From the NCBI GenBank assembly GCA_024236155.1, contig JACKLA010000001.1, positions 124,001 to 188,000 of the forward strand: a DNA stretch of 64,000 nt, read 5' to 3'. Shown here piece by piece: positions 1 through 7,635 of the stretch (positions are counted from its first letter, which is position 1; every line of letters begins with the position of its first letter). A program made the position numbers and the translations under genes. The notes beneath the pieces were generated by a model. It was not told where the DNA came from. It worked only from the letters and a program-made list of their open reading frames with translations, and searched no databases. This DNA comes from Sphingomonadaceae bacterium. GTDB lineage: Bacteria; Pseudomonadota; Alphaproteobacteria; Sphingomonadales; Sphingomonadaceae.

Positions 1-665
1 GGGCAGCCCTCGCACTGCGGCGCAAGCGGGCGACAATGTGTCTGGCCCAGCTTCTTGAGCAACAGGTGATGCTCATCCATATCGGCCGCCGACCATTCGA
101 TGGGGAGGACCGGCATCAACGCGTCATAGGTGCGTGCAGTGTCCGCCTTTGGCGACACCAGTCCCATGCGCTGCATGATCCGCCGGTGATGCCCGTCGAT
201 CACCATCGCCTTGCGGTCGAGGGTTGAGGCATTCATCACGCCTGCACTGTTCTTGCGCGCGACACCGGGCAGCCGTTCGAGCCACGCCATGGCATCGGCG
301 GTGCCGTATTCGGCAAGATGCCGCAAATCGACCGCACCGCGTTCGGCGATGATGGATTGCAGGCAATCCACCAGCCTTTGCGCTGCAACCCGCGGAAAGC
401 TCTGCCTTTGCAGGCGTGCCTCGATTTGATCCACCGGAGCCGAAGCAACCGCTTCCCAGGAACCATATTCCGCCAGCAAACCATCGGTCGAAGCGTTCGA
501 TGCAGCCGTTTTGGTCTGCGCCCCGATCACCCCATGGACCAGCACCCATTCGGGCAAGCGGCGCTTGTCCGGCGGACGCACGATCCGCCCGAACCGGTCG
601 ATCAGTGCCTCCTGCATCCGCCGAAGCACGGCGGTTCGGGGGTCGGAACCAAGCTCAAGCTGCAT
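1..665 (-). CDS. Endonuclease III-like DNA glycosylase (HhH-GPD), truncated by the window edge
   Basis: The reading frame is open from an ATG at 665 to the left edge, so the C-terminus is missing. The translation contains the helix-hairpin-helix plus Gly/Pro-Asp core: LPGVARKNSAGVMN, whose Lys sits where the Nth catalytic lysine lies, followed about 18 residues later by MVIDGHHRR, whose Asp matches the catalytic aspartate. Near the edge Cys-x6-Cys-x2-Cys begins a [4Fe-4S] loop as in Nth. Family knowledge makes it a base-excision DNA glycosylase/AP lyase acting on damaged DNA in the cytoplasm. It differs from canonical Nth in having a 40-residue N-terminal lead, so it may belong to an Nth-related subfamily. 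No clear ribosome binding site precedes the ATG. It is transcribed divergently from the P450 gene. Confidence 0.85.
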   Translation of the reverse strand, partial: MQLELGSDPRTAVLRRMQEALIDRFGRIVRPPDKRRLPEWVLVHGVIGAQTKTAASNASTDGLLAEYGSWEAVASAPVDQIEARLQRQSFPRVAAQRLVDCLQSIIAERGAVDLRHLAEYGTADAMAWLERLPGVARKNSAGVMNASTLDRKAMVIDGHHRRIMQRMGLVSPKADTARTYDALMPVLPIEWSAADMDEHHLLLKKLGQTHCRPLAPQCEGC

Positions 666-726
666 GAAGCAGGCGATAGGGAGGCATCGCAGGCGCCGAC
701 AAGCCCCGTCTTGCCGCGAACCATCG

Positions 727-746
727 ATTAGGGTATTTACCCTAAT
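727..746. promoter_or_regulatory. Palindromic operator candidate upstream of the P450-tetR pair
   Basis: The arms ATTAGGGTA and TACCCTAAT form a perfect 9-bp inverted repeat around a TT centre, ending 37 bases before the P450 start codon. An imperfect direct repeat follows (CCTAATTCCTGG at 741-752 and CCTAAATCCTAG at 758-769). A TetR-family gene is coupled to the P450, and such regulators usually bind short palindromes near their own promoter, so this is the obvious candidate site. The binding is inferred. Confidence 0.55.
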
Positions 747-783
747 TCCTGGAGAGGCCTAAATCCTAGGGAGGAGAGCAACA

Positions 784-2034
784 ATGGCTACGGCAGCAGA
801 CCTGACGGTCAAACCGGCAGAAATCGGCCCGATCGATGTCTCGCGGAAGGAACTTTACGTCGAAGACACCTGGCAGGAACCCTTCCGCCAGTTGCGCAGG
901 CACGCGCCGATCCAGTTTGTGCCCGATTCGCATTTCGGACCCTATTGGTCGGTTTCGACCTACAAGCCGATCCAGCACATAGAAGCCCTGCCCAAGCTGT
1001 TCTCATCGAGCTGGCAATATGGCGGCATCAGCATCGCCTTCGATCCCGACAGGCTGATGCCGAACGAGATCCGCCAGCCGATGTTCATCGCGATGGATCC
1101 GCCGCACCACACAGCGCAGCGCCGCACGGTTGCGCCTAGCTTTGGCCCGTCCGAGGTCGCCGCGATGAAAGAGGAATGCCGCCAGCGAACCGGCGAACTG
1201 CTTGATACGCTGCCGGTCGGTGAAGCGTTCGACTGGGTCGAGAAGGTCTCGATCGAGCTCACGACCGGAATGCTCGCCAAGCTGTTCGATTTCCCGTGGG
1301 AAGACCGCCACAAGCTGACCGAATGGTCGGACTATGGCGGCGATGTCGAAATGATCCGTGATCCGGAAGGCATTGTCGAGCGCAACGCCAAGCTGCAGGA
1401 AATGGGCGCCGCATTTGCGGGCCTGTGGCAGGAACGCATGACCAATCCTGGCAAGGACCTGATTTCGGTCATGCTCCAATCCGAAGCGATGAGTTCGATG
1501 AGCCCGGAGGAGTTCATCGGCAACCTGATCCTGCTGATCGTGGGCGGCAACGACACGACGCGCAATTCGATGTCCGCCTATGCCTATGGGCTGAGCCGCT
1601 TTCCCGAAGAACGCGCCAAGCTGGAGGCCGACCCATCGCTCATCCCCAATGCGGTGCAGGAACTGATCCGCTGGCAGACCCCGCTCGCGCATATGCGGCG
1701 CACGGTGGAAGAAGACACCGACATGTTCGGGCCGATGATGAAGAAGGGTGACAAGGTCGTGCTGTGGTATCTTTCGGCCAACCGGGACGAGGATATCTTC
1801 GACGATGGCGAAGCGATCCGGGTCGATCGGCACAATGCGCGCCGCCACCTCAGCTTTGGCTATGGTATTCACCGCTGCGTCGGCGCACGGGTGGCGGAGT
1901 TGCAGCTCCACACCTTGCTGGAGGAAATGGCTGCACGCCGCCTGAGGGTGAATGTGCTGGGTGAACCCGAACGTGTGCCTGCCTGCTTCGTCCATGGCTA
2001 CAAGCACCTTCAGGTCGAACTGTCGCATTATTGA
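784..2034 (+). CDS. Cytochrome P450, CYP153 family (terminal alkane/fatty-acid hydroxylase type)
   Basis: The protein has 416 residues and the normal bacterial class I P450 layout. The oxygen-binding I-helix motif is VGGNDTT near residue 260, a sequence characteristic of CYP153 enzymes. The K-helix ExxR is in QELIRW near residue 298, and the haem-binding loop is FGYGIHRCVG with Cys about 365 as thiolate ligand. CYP153 enzymes hydroxylate terminal carbons of alkanes or alkyl chains using ferredoxin and a ferredoxin reductase. Neither partner gene is adjacent here, so electrons must come from elsewhere. The start is supported by a strong GGGAGGAG ribosome binding site at about 769-776. The stop overlaps the start of the tetR gene as TGATG. 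The true substrate cannot be read from sequence. Confidence 0.9.
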   Translation: MATAADLTVKPAEIGPIDVSRKELYVEDTWQEPFRQLRRHAPIQFVPDSHFGPYWSVSTYKPIQHIEALPKLFSSSWQYGGISIAFDPDRLMPNEIRQPMFIAMDPPHHTAQRRTVAPSFGPSEVAAMKEECRQRTGELLDTLPVGEAFDWVEKVSIELTTGMLAKLFDFPWEDRHKLTEWSDYGGDVEMIRDPEGIVERNAKLQEMGAAFAGLWQERMTNPGKDLISVMLQSEAMSSMSPEEFIGNLILLIVGGNDTTRNSMSAYAYGLSRFPEERAKLEADPSLIPNAVQELIRWQTPLAHMRRTVEEDTDMFGPMMKKGDKVVLWYLSANRDEDIFDDGEAIRVDRHNARRHLSFGYGIHRCVGARVAELQLHTLLEEMAARRLRVNVLGEPERVPACFVHGYKHLQVELSHY

Positions 2035-2666
2035 TGAAGACGCGCGACCGGATAGTCCTGACCGCACGGCAGGTCTTCAACCGTGATGGTTATGGCGCGG
2101 TGACCACCGCAAGCCTGGCCGAAGCCTGCGGCATTGCCGAGGGCAATCTGTGGTATCACTTCAAGACCAAGCGCGACCTGCTTGGCGCGATTGCCGAGGA
2201 ATTTGCCGAGCGCGTGAAGGCGCGCCTGGCCTTGCGCCCCTCACCCGATGATCCGCTGGGTTCCTATTGCGTCATGCTGGGTGCGCTGATGCAGGAACTG
2301 CGCGACTATCGCTTCCTCTATCGCGACCAGCAGCATTATGGCGAGCATGTCGAACCCATCGCCAGCAATGTCGCAAGCTGGCTGGTACAGACGACCGATC
2401 GGATCGAGGCGCATCTGCGCTCACTGGTCGAGGCGCGGCTGCTCGACTGGCCTGCAAGCCGACTGCATGATCTGGCGGTCAACGCCACGATCATCATGCG
2501 CTATGGATTGGAGCACTATACCGAGCTTGGCCAGCCGCAGGGCGGTGTACGCAAGACGCTGTTGCAACAGCTCAGCCTGTTCGAAGACCGGCTCGATGCC
2601 GATGCGGCTGCCGAAATACGCACAGAGGTCGACCGTATCGGCGAGGAAATGCGCGCGGCGGCCTGA
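2034..2666 (+). CDS. TetR/AcrR-family regulator coupled to the P450
   Basis: The product has 210 residues. The N-terminal helix-turn-helix (about residues 5-50) has the TetR signature, including ARQVFNRDGYGAVTTASLAEACG and the recognition end NLWYHFKTKRDLL. The remainder is a helical ligand-binding domain with no recognisable family signature. The ATG at 2034 shares its A with the P450 stop codon (TGATG), implying translational coupling and a two-gene operon. A TTG three bases earlier is in frame but less likely. The probable role is control of the P450 through the palindrome at 727-746, in response to the substrate or an acyl compound. That role is inferred from arrangement only. Confidence 0.85.
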   Translation: MKTRDRIVLTARQVFNRDGYGAVTTASLAEACGIAEGNLWYHFKTKRDLLGAIAEEFAERVKARLALRPSPDDPLGSYCVMLGALMQELRDYRFLYRDQQHYGEHVEPIASNVASWLVQTTDRIEAHLRSLVEARLLDWPASRLHDLAVNATIIMRYGLEHYTELGQPQGGVRKTLLQQLSLFEDRLDADAAAEIRTEVDRIGEEMRAAA

Positions 2667-2676
2667 AGCGCCGTGC

Positions 2677-2874
2677 CTAGCCCCAGCCGGTCGCAGCGAC
2701 GATCTTCTTGCCGACGAACCACGAGAACGGCACCGAAACCACGAACCCGCCAGCCGCCGCCAACGCAATCGGCTTCCAGGTCGCGTTCATGTCCATGGAA
2801 AGAACTGCGATAACCGCGATCCCCATCAGCGTGGTCGCAACGACGGGCAAAAGGACGAGCATCATACGAAACAT
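2677..2874 (-). CDS. Small inner-membrane protein (65 aa), unknown function
   Basis: The 65-residue product has two hydrophobic segments (about residues 4-27 and 36-53) with a short polar link, ending in a positively charged tail. I do not recognise a named family, although small two-helix proteins of this type recur in alphaproteobacteria and are sometimes mislabelled CTP synthetase. The ATG at 2874 has a GGAG ribosome binding site eight bases upstream. A consensus FNR-type box lies at 2934-2947, about 66 bases from the start codon, suggesting its own oxygen-responsive promoter rather than read-through from the guaA-ypeA-ydjM unit. Confidence 0.7.
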   Translation of the reverse strand: MFRMMLVLLPVVATTLMGIAVIAVLSMDMNATWKPIALAAAGGFVVSVPFSWFVGKKIVAATGWG

Positions 2875-2933
2875 GGCAGGATCTCCACCGGGAATATCAC
2901 CAAGCTACCCTGCACGGCTCGCATGAGACTTCA

Positions 2934-2947
2934 TTGATGCGGATCAA
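2934..2947 (-). promoter_or_regulatory. FNR/FixK-type box
   Basis: The sequence TTGAT-N4-ATCAA is an exact match to the CRP/FNR-family consensus half-sites, and the palindrome extends one more base each side. It overlaps the stop codon of the ydjM-like gene and sits upstream of the 65-residue membrane protein on the same strand. Placing the box at -41.5 puts the transcription start near 2899, leaving a leader of about 25 bases that includes the ribosome binding site. Confidence 0.6.
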
Positions 2948-3477
2948 TCTTGCTGCTGCGCCCTTCGCGGCCTGCGCAAGGCCAGCACGAGCACGGTTAG
3001 CGTCGCCGCAGGCAACCAGACCCACACAATCTCCGACAGCAGCGTTTCCACCCCGCGCGAGGAAAAGAAATTCGCGCCGATGGGCGAGACGCGGATTGGG
3101 GTGACCGGCGCAAAGATGCGCGAATTGTCGAACGGCCACCACAAGGCTGCGCCAAGCCCGCCATCGGTCAGCGTATCGAGCAAACCGTGGCTTGCCATGG
3201 CAAAGGCGAGGAACAGGAACGCCGCAAAACTGCGTGCCTCTTTCCAAACGAGCGAAACCCCTCCAGCGACGAGCAAGGCGAACGCGACCGCATGCGTTGC
3301 ACCGCGATGGCCCCAGGTGTCTGCGTATTCGATGCCAAATTTGAACCCGATCACATCGGCATCGGGCAGCATCGCCAGCACCGCTCCGGCAAGCGCCAGC
3401 CGGGGCGAAATCCGCGAAGGACCGACCACCCCGGCAACGGCGAGCGGGACTATGGCATGGGTGATGATGGTGGGCAT
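2944..3477 (-). CDS. YdjM-like membrane-bound metal-dependent hydrolase
   Basis: The product has 177 residues with about four hydrophobic segments. It matches the YdjM/DUF457 type by its N-terminus (MPTIITHAIVPLAVAG), the Asp cluster LPDADVIGFKFG, the block WGHRGATHA and a later SHGLLDTLTDGG. The conserved His and Asp residues are thought to bind metal at the membrane. The cellular substrate is not established for the family. It starts three bases after the ypeA stop and is therefore the third gene of a guaA-ypeA-ydjM transcript. Confidence 0.8.
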   Translation of the reverse strand: MPTIITHAIVPLAVAGVVGPSRISPRLALAGAVLAMLPDADVIGFKFGIEYADTWGHRGATHAVAFALLVAGGVSLVWKEARSFAAFLFLAFAMASHGLLDTLTDGGLGAALWWPFDNSRIFAPVTPIRVSPIGANFFSSRGVETLLSEIVWVWLPAATLTVLVLALRRPRRAQQQD

Positions 3478-3480
3478 AGC

Positions 3481-3897
3481 CTAGCCCAGCCTTCGCCCAA
3501 TCGTCACGACGTCCTGCAACTCATAGCCAAGAGCATCATAAAACCCCCGGGCAGCCTCATTGTCACCTCGCACCATCAATTGGACTTTGGGCGATCCGAC
3601 CGTTTTCAACCAATCTTCTGCGGCACCCATCAACGCGCGACCGATGCCGCCACCCTGTCGATCCGGCGCGCAGGCCAGATAGTAGACCCAGCCTCTGTGC
3701 CCGTCGAAGCCGACCATAACCGCGCCGACCAAATCATCATCGTCGACCGCGATAAGGATGGTGGACGTCACATTCGCAGCCGCAAGATCGAAGTCCTTCC
3801 CCGGATCGTTCCACGGGCGGGTCAGGCCCGTCTGCTGCCAAAGCTCAACAACTGCCTCTCTGTCGGCTGCGGTTGCAGAGGAGACGACTACTCCCAC
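3481..3897 (-). CDS. ypeA: GNAT acetyltransferase, YpeA type
   Basis: The 138-residue protein covers a single GNAT domain. The early block GLTRPWNDP and the central FDGHRGWVYYLAC correspond to conserved YpeA segments. The acetyl-CoA binding loop is DRQGGGIGRAL (about residues 79-89), and the end has the usual GFYDALGYE strand. The natural acceptor is unknown in the family. The ATG at 3897 overlaps the 3' end of guaA by ten bases, so it is probably translated from the guaA message. Confidence 0.85.
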   Translation of the reverse strand: MGVVVSSATAADREAVVELWQQTGLTRPWNDPGKDFDLAAANVTSTILIAVDDDDLVGAVMVGFDGHRGWVYYLACAPDRQGGGIGRALMGAAEDWLKTVGSPKVQLMVRGDNEAARGFYDALGYELQDVVTIGRRLG

Positions 3898-5462
3898 TCA
3901 ATCGTTCCCGGCGGCTTCGACGTGTAGTCATACACCACCCGGTTGATGCCTTGCACCTCGTTGACGATGCGCGTCGCACAACCGGTCAGGAAGGCGGCGT
4001 CGAAGGGGTAGACGTCTGCCGTCATGCCGTCAGTGCTGGTCACTGCGCGCAGGCCGCAGACGCTGTCATAGGTGCGCCCGTCGCCCATGACGCCGACGGT
4101 CTTGACCGGCAGCAGCACGGCAAAGGCCTGCCAGATTGCGTCGTAGAGGCCCGCCTTGCGGATCTCGTCGAGATAAATCGCATCGGCCTTGCGCAAGATG
4201 TCGCAGCGTTCCTTGGTCACTTCGCCGGGGATGCGGATGGCGAGGCCGGGGCCGGGGAAGGGGTGGCGGCCAACGAAGATTTCGGGCAGTCCCAGCTCGC
4301 GGCCGAGCGCGCGGACCTCGTCCTTGAACAGTTCGCGCAGCGGTTCGACCAGCTTCATGTTCATCCGCTCGGGCAGGCCGCCGACATTGTGGTGGCTCTT
4401 GATCGTGACCGAAGGCCCGCCGGTGAAAGAGACGCTCTCGATCACATCGGGATAGAGCGTGCCTTGCGCGAGGAAGTCCGCCCCGCCGATCTTGTTCGCT
4501 TCTTCCTCGAACACGTCGATGAAGGTCTTGCCGATGAACTTGCGTTTCTTTTCCGGGTCGGTTTCGCCCGCAAGGCCCGCCATGAAGCGTTCCTCTGCAT
4601 CGACCACCACCAGCGGGATGTTATAGTGATCGCGGAACATGGTCTCGACCTGTTCGCGCTCGTTGAGCCGCAACAGGCCGTGATCGACGAAGACACAGGT
4701 CAGCTGCTCGCCGATCGCCTCGTGGATAAGGATTGCGGCAACCGAGCTGTCGACCCCGCCGGACAAGCCGCAGATGACCTTTCCGTCCCCCACCTGCTCG
4801 CGGATTTCGCGCACTTTCGTCTCGCGATAGGCGGCCATGGTCCAGTCGCCCGCAAGGCCGCAGACCTTGTGCACGAAGTTCGCCAGCAGCTTTCCGCCAT
4901 CGGGCGTGTGGACGACCTCCGGGTGGAACTGGGTGCCGTAATATTTGCGCGCCTCGTCGGCGATCACCGCGAAGGGGGCACCATCGCTGGTGGCGACGAT
5001 TTCGAAGCCGGGGGCGAATTGTGTAACCTTGTCGCCATGGCTCATCCACACCTGGTGGCGCTCACCTTCGGCCCACAGCCCATCGAACAGCGCGCAGGTT
5101 TTGGTCACGGTCAAGAAGGCGCGACCGAACTCGCCACCTTCCCCTGTCTCGTGGCCGGGACGGACCTCTCCGCCCAACTGGTGACTCATCACCTGCTGGC
5201 CATAGCAGATACCAAGGATCGGCAGCCCGCTGTCGAACAGCACCTGCGGCGCGCGCGGGCTACCTTCTGCCGGCACGCTTGCCGGCGAACCGGAAAGGAT
5301 AATCCCCTTCGGCTTCATCCGGTGAAACGCCTCTTCGGCAAGGCTGAACGGGGCGATTTCGGAATAGACCCCCGCCTCGCGCACGCGGCGCGCAATCAGT
5401 TGGGTCACCTGGCTGCCGAAATCGACGATAAGGATGGAATCGGGGAGATGATCTGCGTCCAT
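3888..5462 (-). CDS. guaA: GMP synthase (glutamine-hydrolysing)
   Basis: This enzyme converts XMP, glutamine and ATP to GMP, the last step of guanine nucleotide synthesis in the cytoplasm. The 524-residue length is normal. The N-terminal glutamine amidotransferase domain carries the nucleophile elbow GICYGQQ (Cys about 87) and the HPEV histidine block near residue 180. The central ATP pyrophosphatase domain carries SGGVDSSVA near residue 235. The C-terminal dimerisation domain ends in KPPGTIEWE, as is typical for GuaA. It leads the minus-strand unit guaA-ypeA-ydjM. Confidence 0.98.
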   Translation of the reverse strand: MDADHLPDSILIVDFGSQVTQLIARRVREAGVYSEIAPFSLAEEAFHRMKPKGIILSGSPASVPAEGSPRAPQVLFDSGLPILGICYGQQVMSHQLGGEVRPGHETGEGGEFGRAFLTVTKTCALFDGLWAEGERHQVWMSHGDKVTQFAPGFEIVATSDGAPFAVIADEARKYYGTQFHPEVVHTPDGGKLLANFVHKVCGLAGDWTMAAYRETKVREIREQVGDGKVICGLSGGVDSSVAAILIHEAIGEQLTCVFVDHGLLRLNEREQVETMFRDHYNIPLVVVDAEERFMAGLAGETDPEKKRKFIGKTFIDVFEEEANKIGGADFLAQGTLYPDVIESVSFTGGPSVTIKSHHNVGGLPERMNMKLVEPLRELFKDEVRALGRELGLPEIFVGRHPFPGPGLAIRIPGEVTKERCDILRKADAIYLDEIRKAGLYDAIWQAFAVLLPVKTVGVMGDGRTYDSVCGLRAVTSTDGMTADVYPFDAAFLTGCATRIVNEVQGINRVVYDYTSKPPGTIEWE

Positions 5463-5630
5463 GGCCGCGCGTTACGGCGCAGGCGGGAAGCTGTCCAGCG
5501 CTCGGGCCGCGATACCCGCAAGATCAACCGTTTTGGGCGAGTGTAACCGATCGTGGATCGGCTGCGAACTGGCCAGCAAGCACATGGTGCTTTGCAAATT
5601 GTCAGACCCAATTATCGAAGGAAATTCACT

Positions 5631-5714
5631 ATGCGTAACCTTGCCAGCAGGCTGTTCAGCCTCGCCCTTGCGGTCACCTTCAGCAGTGTTGTGCTGAGCC
5701 CGGCGATCGCCTGA
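5631..5714 (+). CDS. 27-residue ORF consisting only of a signal-peptide-like sequence
   Basis: An ATG at 5631 is preceded by GAAGGAAA at a good distance for a ribosome binding site and opens a 27-codon frame ending in TGA at 5712-5714. The peptide begins MRNLASRLFSLALAV and ends SPAIA: a basic N-terminus, a hydrophobic core and an Ala-x-Ala-like end, which is a complete Sec signal with nothing after it. Two short palindromes lie upstream (CCGATC-GTG-GATCGG at 5547-5561; AAGCAC-ATG-GTGCTT at 5578-5592). It could be a real membrane micropeptide, a leader peptide for the RNA that follows, or the remnant of a secreted protein gene. Confidence 0.45.
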   Translation: MRNLASRLFSLALAVTFSSVVLSPAIA

Positions 5715-5811
5715 ACCCCACCCGAACCGACGCGGAATCACCTGTTGCGTTTTTCTCAACAGAAGTGAGAGTTTTCTCATTTGTGAAAAGCGAGGCGTAA
5801 TATTATTTCCG

Positions 5812-6015
5812 CGTCAGAGCCGGACGACAGGACTTCCTCCTCTCCCAACCTGTCGCCGACCAGCAGGCACCTGAACCCCTCCATCGTGAAGGTGTCCTGG
5901 CCACGCGAACAGCCCGGTAGCGACACTGCGGCCCGCCTGGCGAAAATTGAGACGCGACTGTCCGGACATTCAGTCCTCCCCCCCCTAGTCCGGGCAGTCG
6001 CGTCCCCCCTTTTTT
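5812..6015 (+). ncRNA. Candidate small RNA with three C-rich stem-loops
   Basis: No protein gene fits here, but the plus strand folds into three successive hairpins, each presenting a C-rich loop that resembles an anti-Shine-Dalgarno sequence. SL1 is CGACAGG (5825-5831) with CCTGTCG (5849-5855) and loop acttcctcctctcccaa. SL2 pairs 5864-5872 with 5890-5899 (one bulged T), loop gaacccctccatcgtga. SL3 is the 15-bp terminator hairpin at 5951-6004, whose loop holds cctcccccccc, followed by a T run. A possible promoter (TTGTGA at 5781, AT-rich TATTATTT at 5801) lies upstream. Multi-loop C-rich sRNAs that block ribosome binding sites are known in alphaproteobacteria. Family membership and expression are not shown here. 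Confidence 0.5.
5951..6015 (+). terminator. Intrinsic terminator, 15-bp stem and T6
   Basis: GACGCGACTGTCCGG (5951-5965) pairs with CCGGGCAGTCGCGTC (5990-6004) with one G-T wobble. It is followed by six C and six T (6010-6015). The T run points to plus-strand termination, although the hairpin also lies just past the end of the minus-strand acyl-CoA synthetase gene and may serve both. Confidence 0.75.
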
Positions 6016-6021
6016 CGATGA

Positions 6022-7557
6022 TCAGTCCGGCAGGCCCAGCTTCTCGGCCATCTCGCGCAGGTCCGTCTTGAGCAGCTTGCCGATATGGCTGCGCGGCATC
6101 TCTTCGATTGCGTGCAACCGGGCGAGCCTCTGGGTCTTGCCGAGCCTCGCATTGACGGAAGCGAGGATAGCACCGGTATCGCCATCCCCCTCGCAGCGCA
6201 CGAAGCCGATCGGCGTCTCGCCCCACTTGCGGCTCGGCACGCCGATAACCGCCGCTTCCAGCACGCCCGCTTCTTTCAGCAGTTCGTTTTCGAGGTCGAC
6301 CGGGTAAATGTTGAACCCGCCCGAAATGATCATGTCCTTGGCGCGCCCGACCAGCTCGACGAAGCCCTCTTCGTCGACCCGCCCGATATCGCCCATCCGC
6401 TGCCAGATGTCCCCGGTTTCGGGATCGGTCCAGTATCCCTCTCGCGTCTTGTCGGGCTGGTTCTTGTAGCCTGCCATCATCGTCTGGCTGCGACCGATGA
6501 GATTGCCGGGTGTTCCGGGGGCAACAGGGTTGTCCGCATCGTCGAGCACCCGTAGCTCACTCCCCGGCGCGGGGCGCCCGACGGTGTGCAGCTTGTCGGG
6601 AAATTCGTGGCAGGCGAGCAGGCACACCACGCCGCCTTCGGTCATCGAATAGATTTCGATCAATGCGCCCGGCATCCGCCGGAGGACCTCGGCCTTGAGC
6701 TCAGCGGAAAAGGGCGCGGAGGTGCAATATTTGAGCTTCAGCGCAGACAGGTCGAACGCATCGAAGCGCGGTTCGTCCATCAGGCGCTGGTACTGCACCG
6801 GCACCAGCATGGTGACGGTCGATTTGTCCGCCTGCGCATGCTCCAGCCATTTGGCCGTATCGAATTTGCCCATCACCCGCACCGTGCCGCCAGCCAGCAG
6901 CGGCGCGAGGAAGGCAACCATGGTGGTGTTGGAATAGAGCGGGGTCGAAGCGATCGAGCGCACCGGCAGGCCCGCCTCGAGATAGCTGGCCGCTGTCGCT
7001 GCGAATTGCCGCCAGCGCATCTGGTGCGAATGGACGATGCCCTTGGGCACGCCAGTGGTGCCGCTCGAATAGATGATGTTGAAATGATCGGCCGGGGTCG
7101 GTTCAAACGCCGGTGCCCGCGAAGCTTCGGGCGCCATCCACGCCTCGACCTGCTCCAACTCGATATGGTCGAGATCGGGCAGGAAATCCGCGCCCAGCTC
7201 TTCGCGCTTCGCCGCATCGATAAACAGGTGCCGCGCGCCGCTATCGGCCGCCATGCCCGCCAGCTGCTCGCGGCTGGCGCTGGTGGTCAGCGGGGCGGCA
7301 ACCCCGCCCGCCCGCACTGCCGCGAGGAATACCAGCGCGTATTCGATCGACGAATAGCCGAGGATCGCCACCGATTGTCCACGCGCCAACCCTGTCTCGA
7401 CCAGCCGTGCAGCGATCCGCTCGATCCGCTCGACCATTGCGCCCCATGCCAGCTCACGATGCTCGTCCCGCAATGCAGGCGCATCGGGCTGCAGGCCGGC
7501 CCAGTCTGCAAGGATGCGTGAATAGGAGCCGAAGCCCGCCTGCAGTTCGTCGAGCAT
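6022..7557 (-). CDS. Class I adenylate-forming enzyme, acyl-CoA synthetase/ligase
   Basis: The enzyme should activate a carboxylic acid with ATP and load it onto CoA. From the chosen ATG at 7557 it has 511 residues, normal for the family. The P-loop-like motif IIYSSGTTGVPKGIVHSH lies near residue 150, the A5 motif YSMTEGG near 285, and the C-terminal lid GGFNIYPVDLENELL precedes the catalytic lysine in SHIGKLLKTDL. GGGAG about 12 bases upstream favours this start, but in-frame ATGs at 7578 and 7587 are possible. It diverges from the PIG-L deacetylase gene across 78 bases. The substrate is not predictable; medium- or long-chain or aromatic acids are all possible. Confidence 0.88.
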   Translation of the reverse strand: MLDELQAGFGSYSRILADWAGLQPDAPALRDEHRELAWGAMVERIERIAARLVETGLARGQSVAILGYSSIEYALVFLAAVRAGGVAAPLTTSASREQLAGMAADSGARHLFIDAAKREELGADFLPDLDHIELEQVEAWMAPEASRAPAFEPTPADHFNIIYSSGTTGVPKGIVHSHQMRWRQFAATAASYLEAGLPVRSIASTPLYSNTTMVAFLAPLLAGGTVRVMGKFDTAKWLEHAQADKSTVTMLVPVQYQRLMDEPRFDAFDLSALKLKYCTSAPFSAELKAEVLRRMPGALIEIYSMTEGGVVCLLACHEFPDKLHTVGRPAPGSELRVLDDADNPVAPGTPGNLIGRSQTMMAGYKNQPDKTREGYWTDPETGDIWQRMGDIGRVDEEGFVELVGRAKDMIISGGFNIYPVDLENELLKEAGVLEAAVIGVPSRKWGETPIGFVRCEGDGDTGAILASVNARLGKTQRLARLHAIEEMPRSHIGKLLKTDLREMAEKLGLPD

Positions 7558-7635
7558 CGACACCGATTTCTCCCTCATGCTTGTCATGCGGGCGCATCTA
7601 TGCAGTCTGGCACGATCTTGCCAAGGAGATTGCGG

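Noticed and set aside
318..731. A plus-strand frame over the first gene
   Set aside because: The minus strand encodes a recognisable endonuclease III-like protein; the plus frame has no domain.
1003..2067. A 354-codon open frame antisense to the P450 gene
   Set aside because: It mirrors a well-supported P450 frame, has no recognisable domain, and long antisense frames are expected from GC-rich third positions.
2677..2874. Annotation of the small membrane protein as CTP synthetase
   Set aside because: CTP synthase is a large two-domain soluble enzyme; a 65-residue two-helix protein cannot be it, although similar small proteins sometimes carry that label.
3873..5546. A 557-codon open frame antisense to guaA
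   Set aside because: It is a shadow of a clearly identified GMP synthase gene with normal length and motifs.
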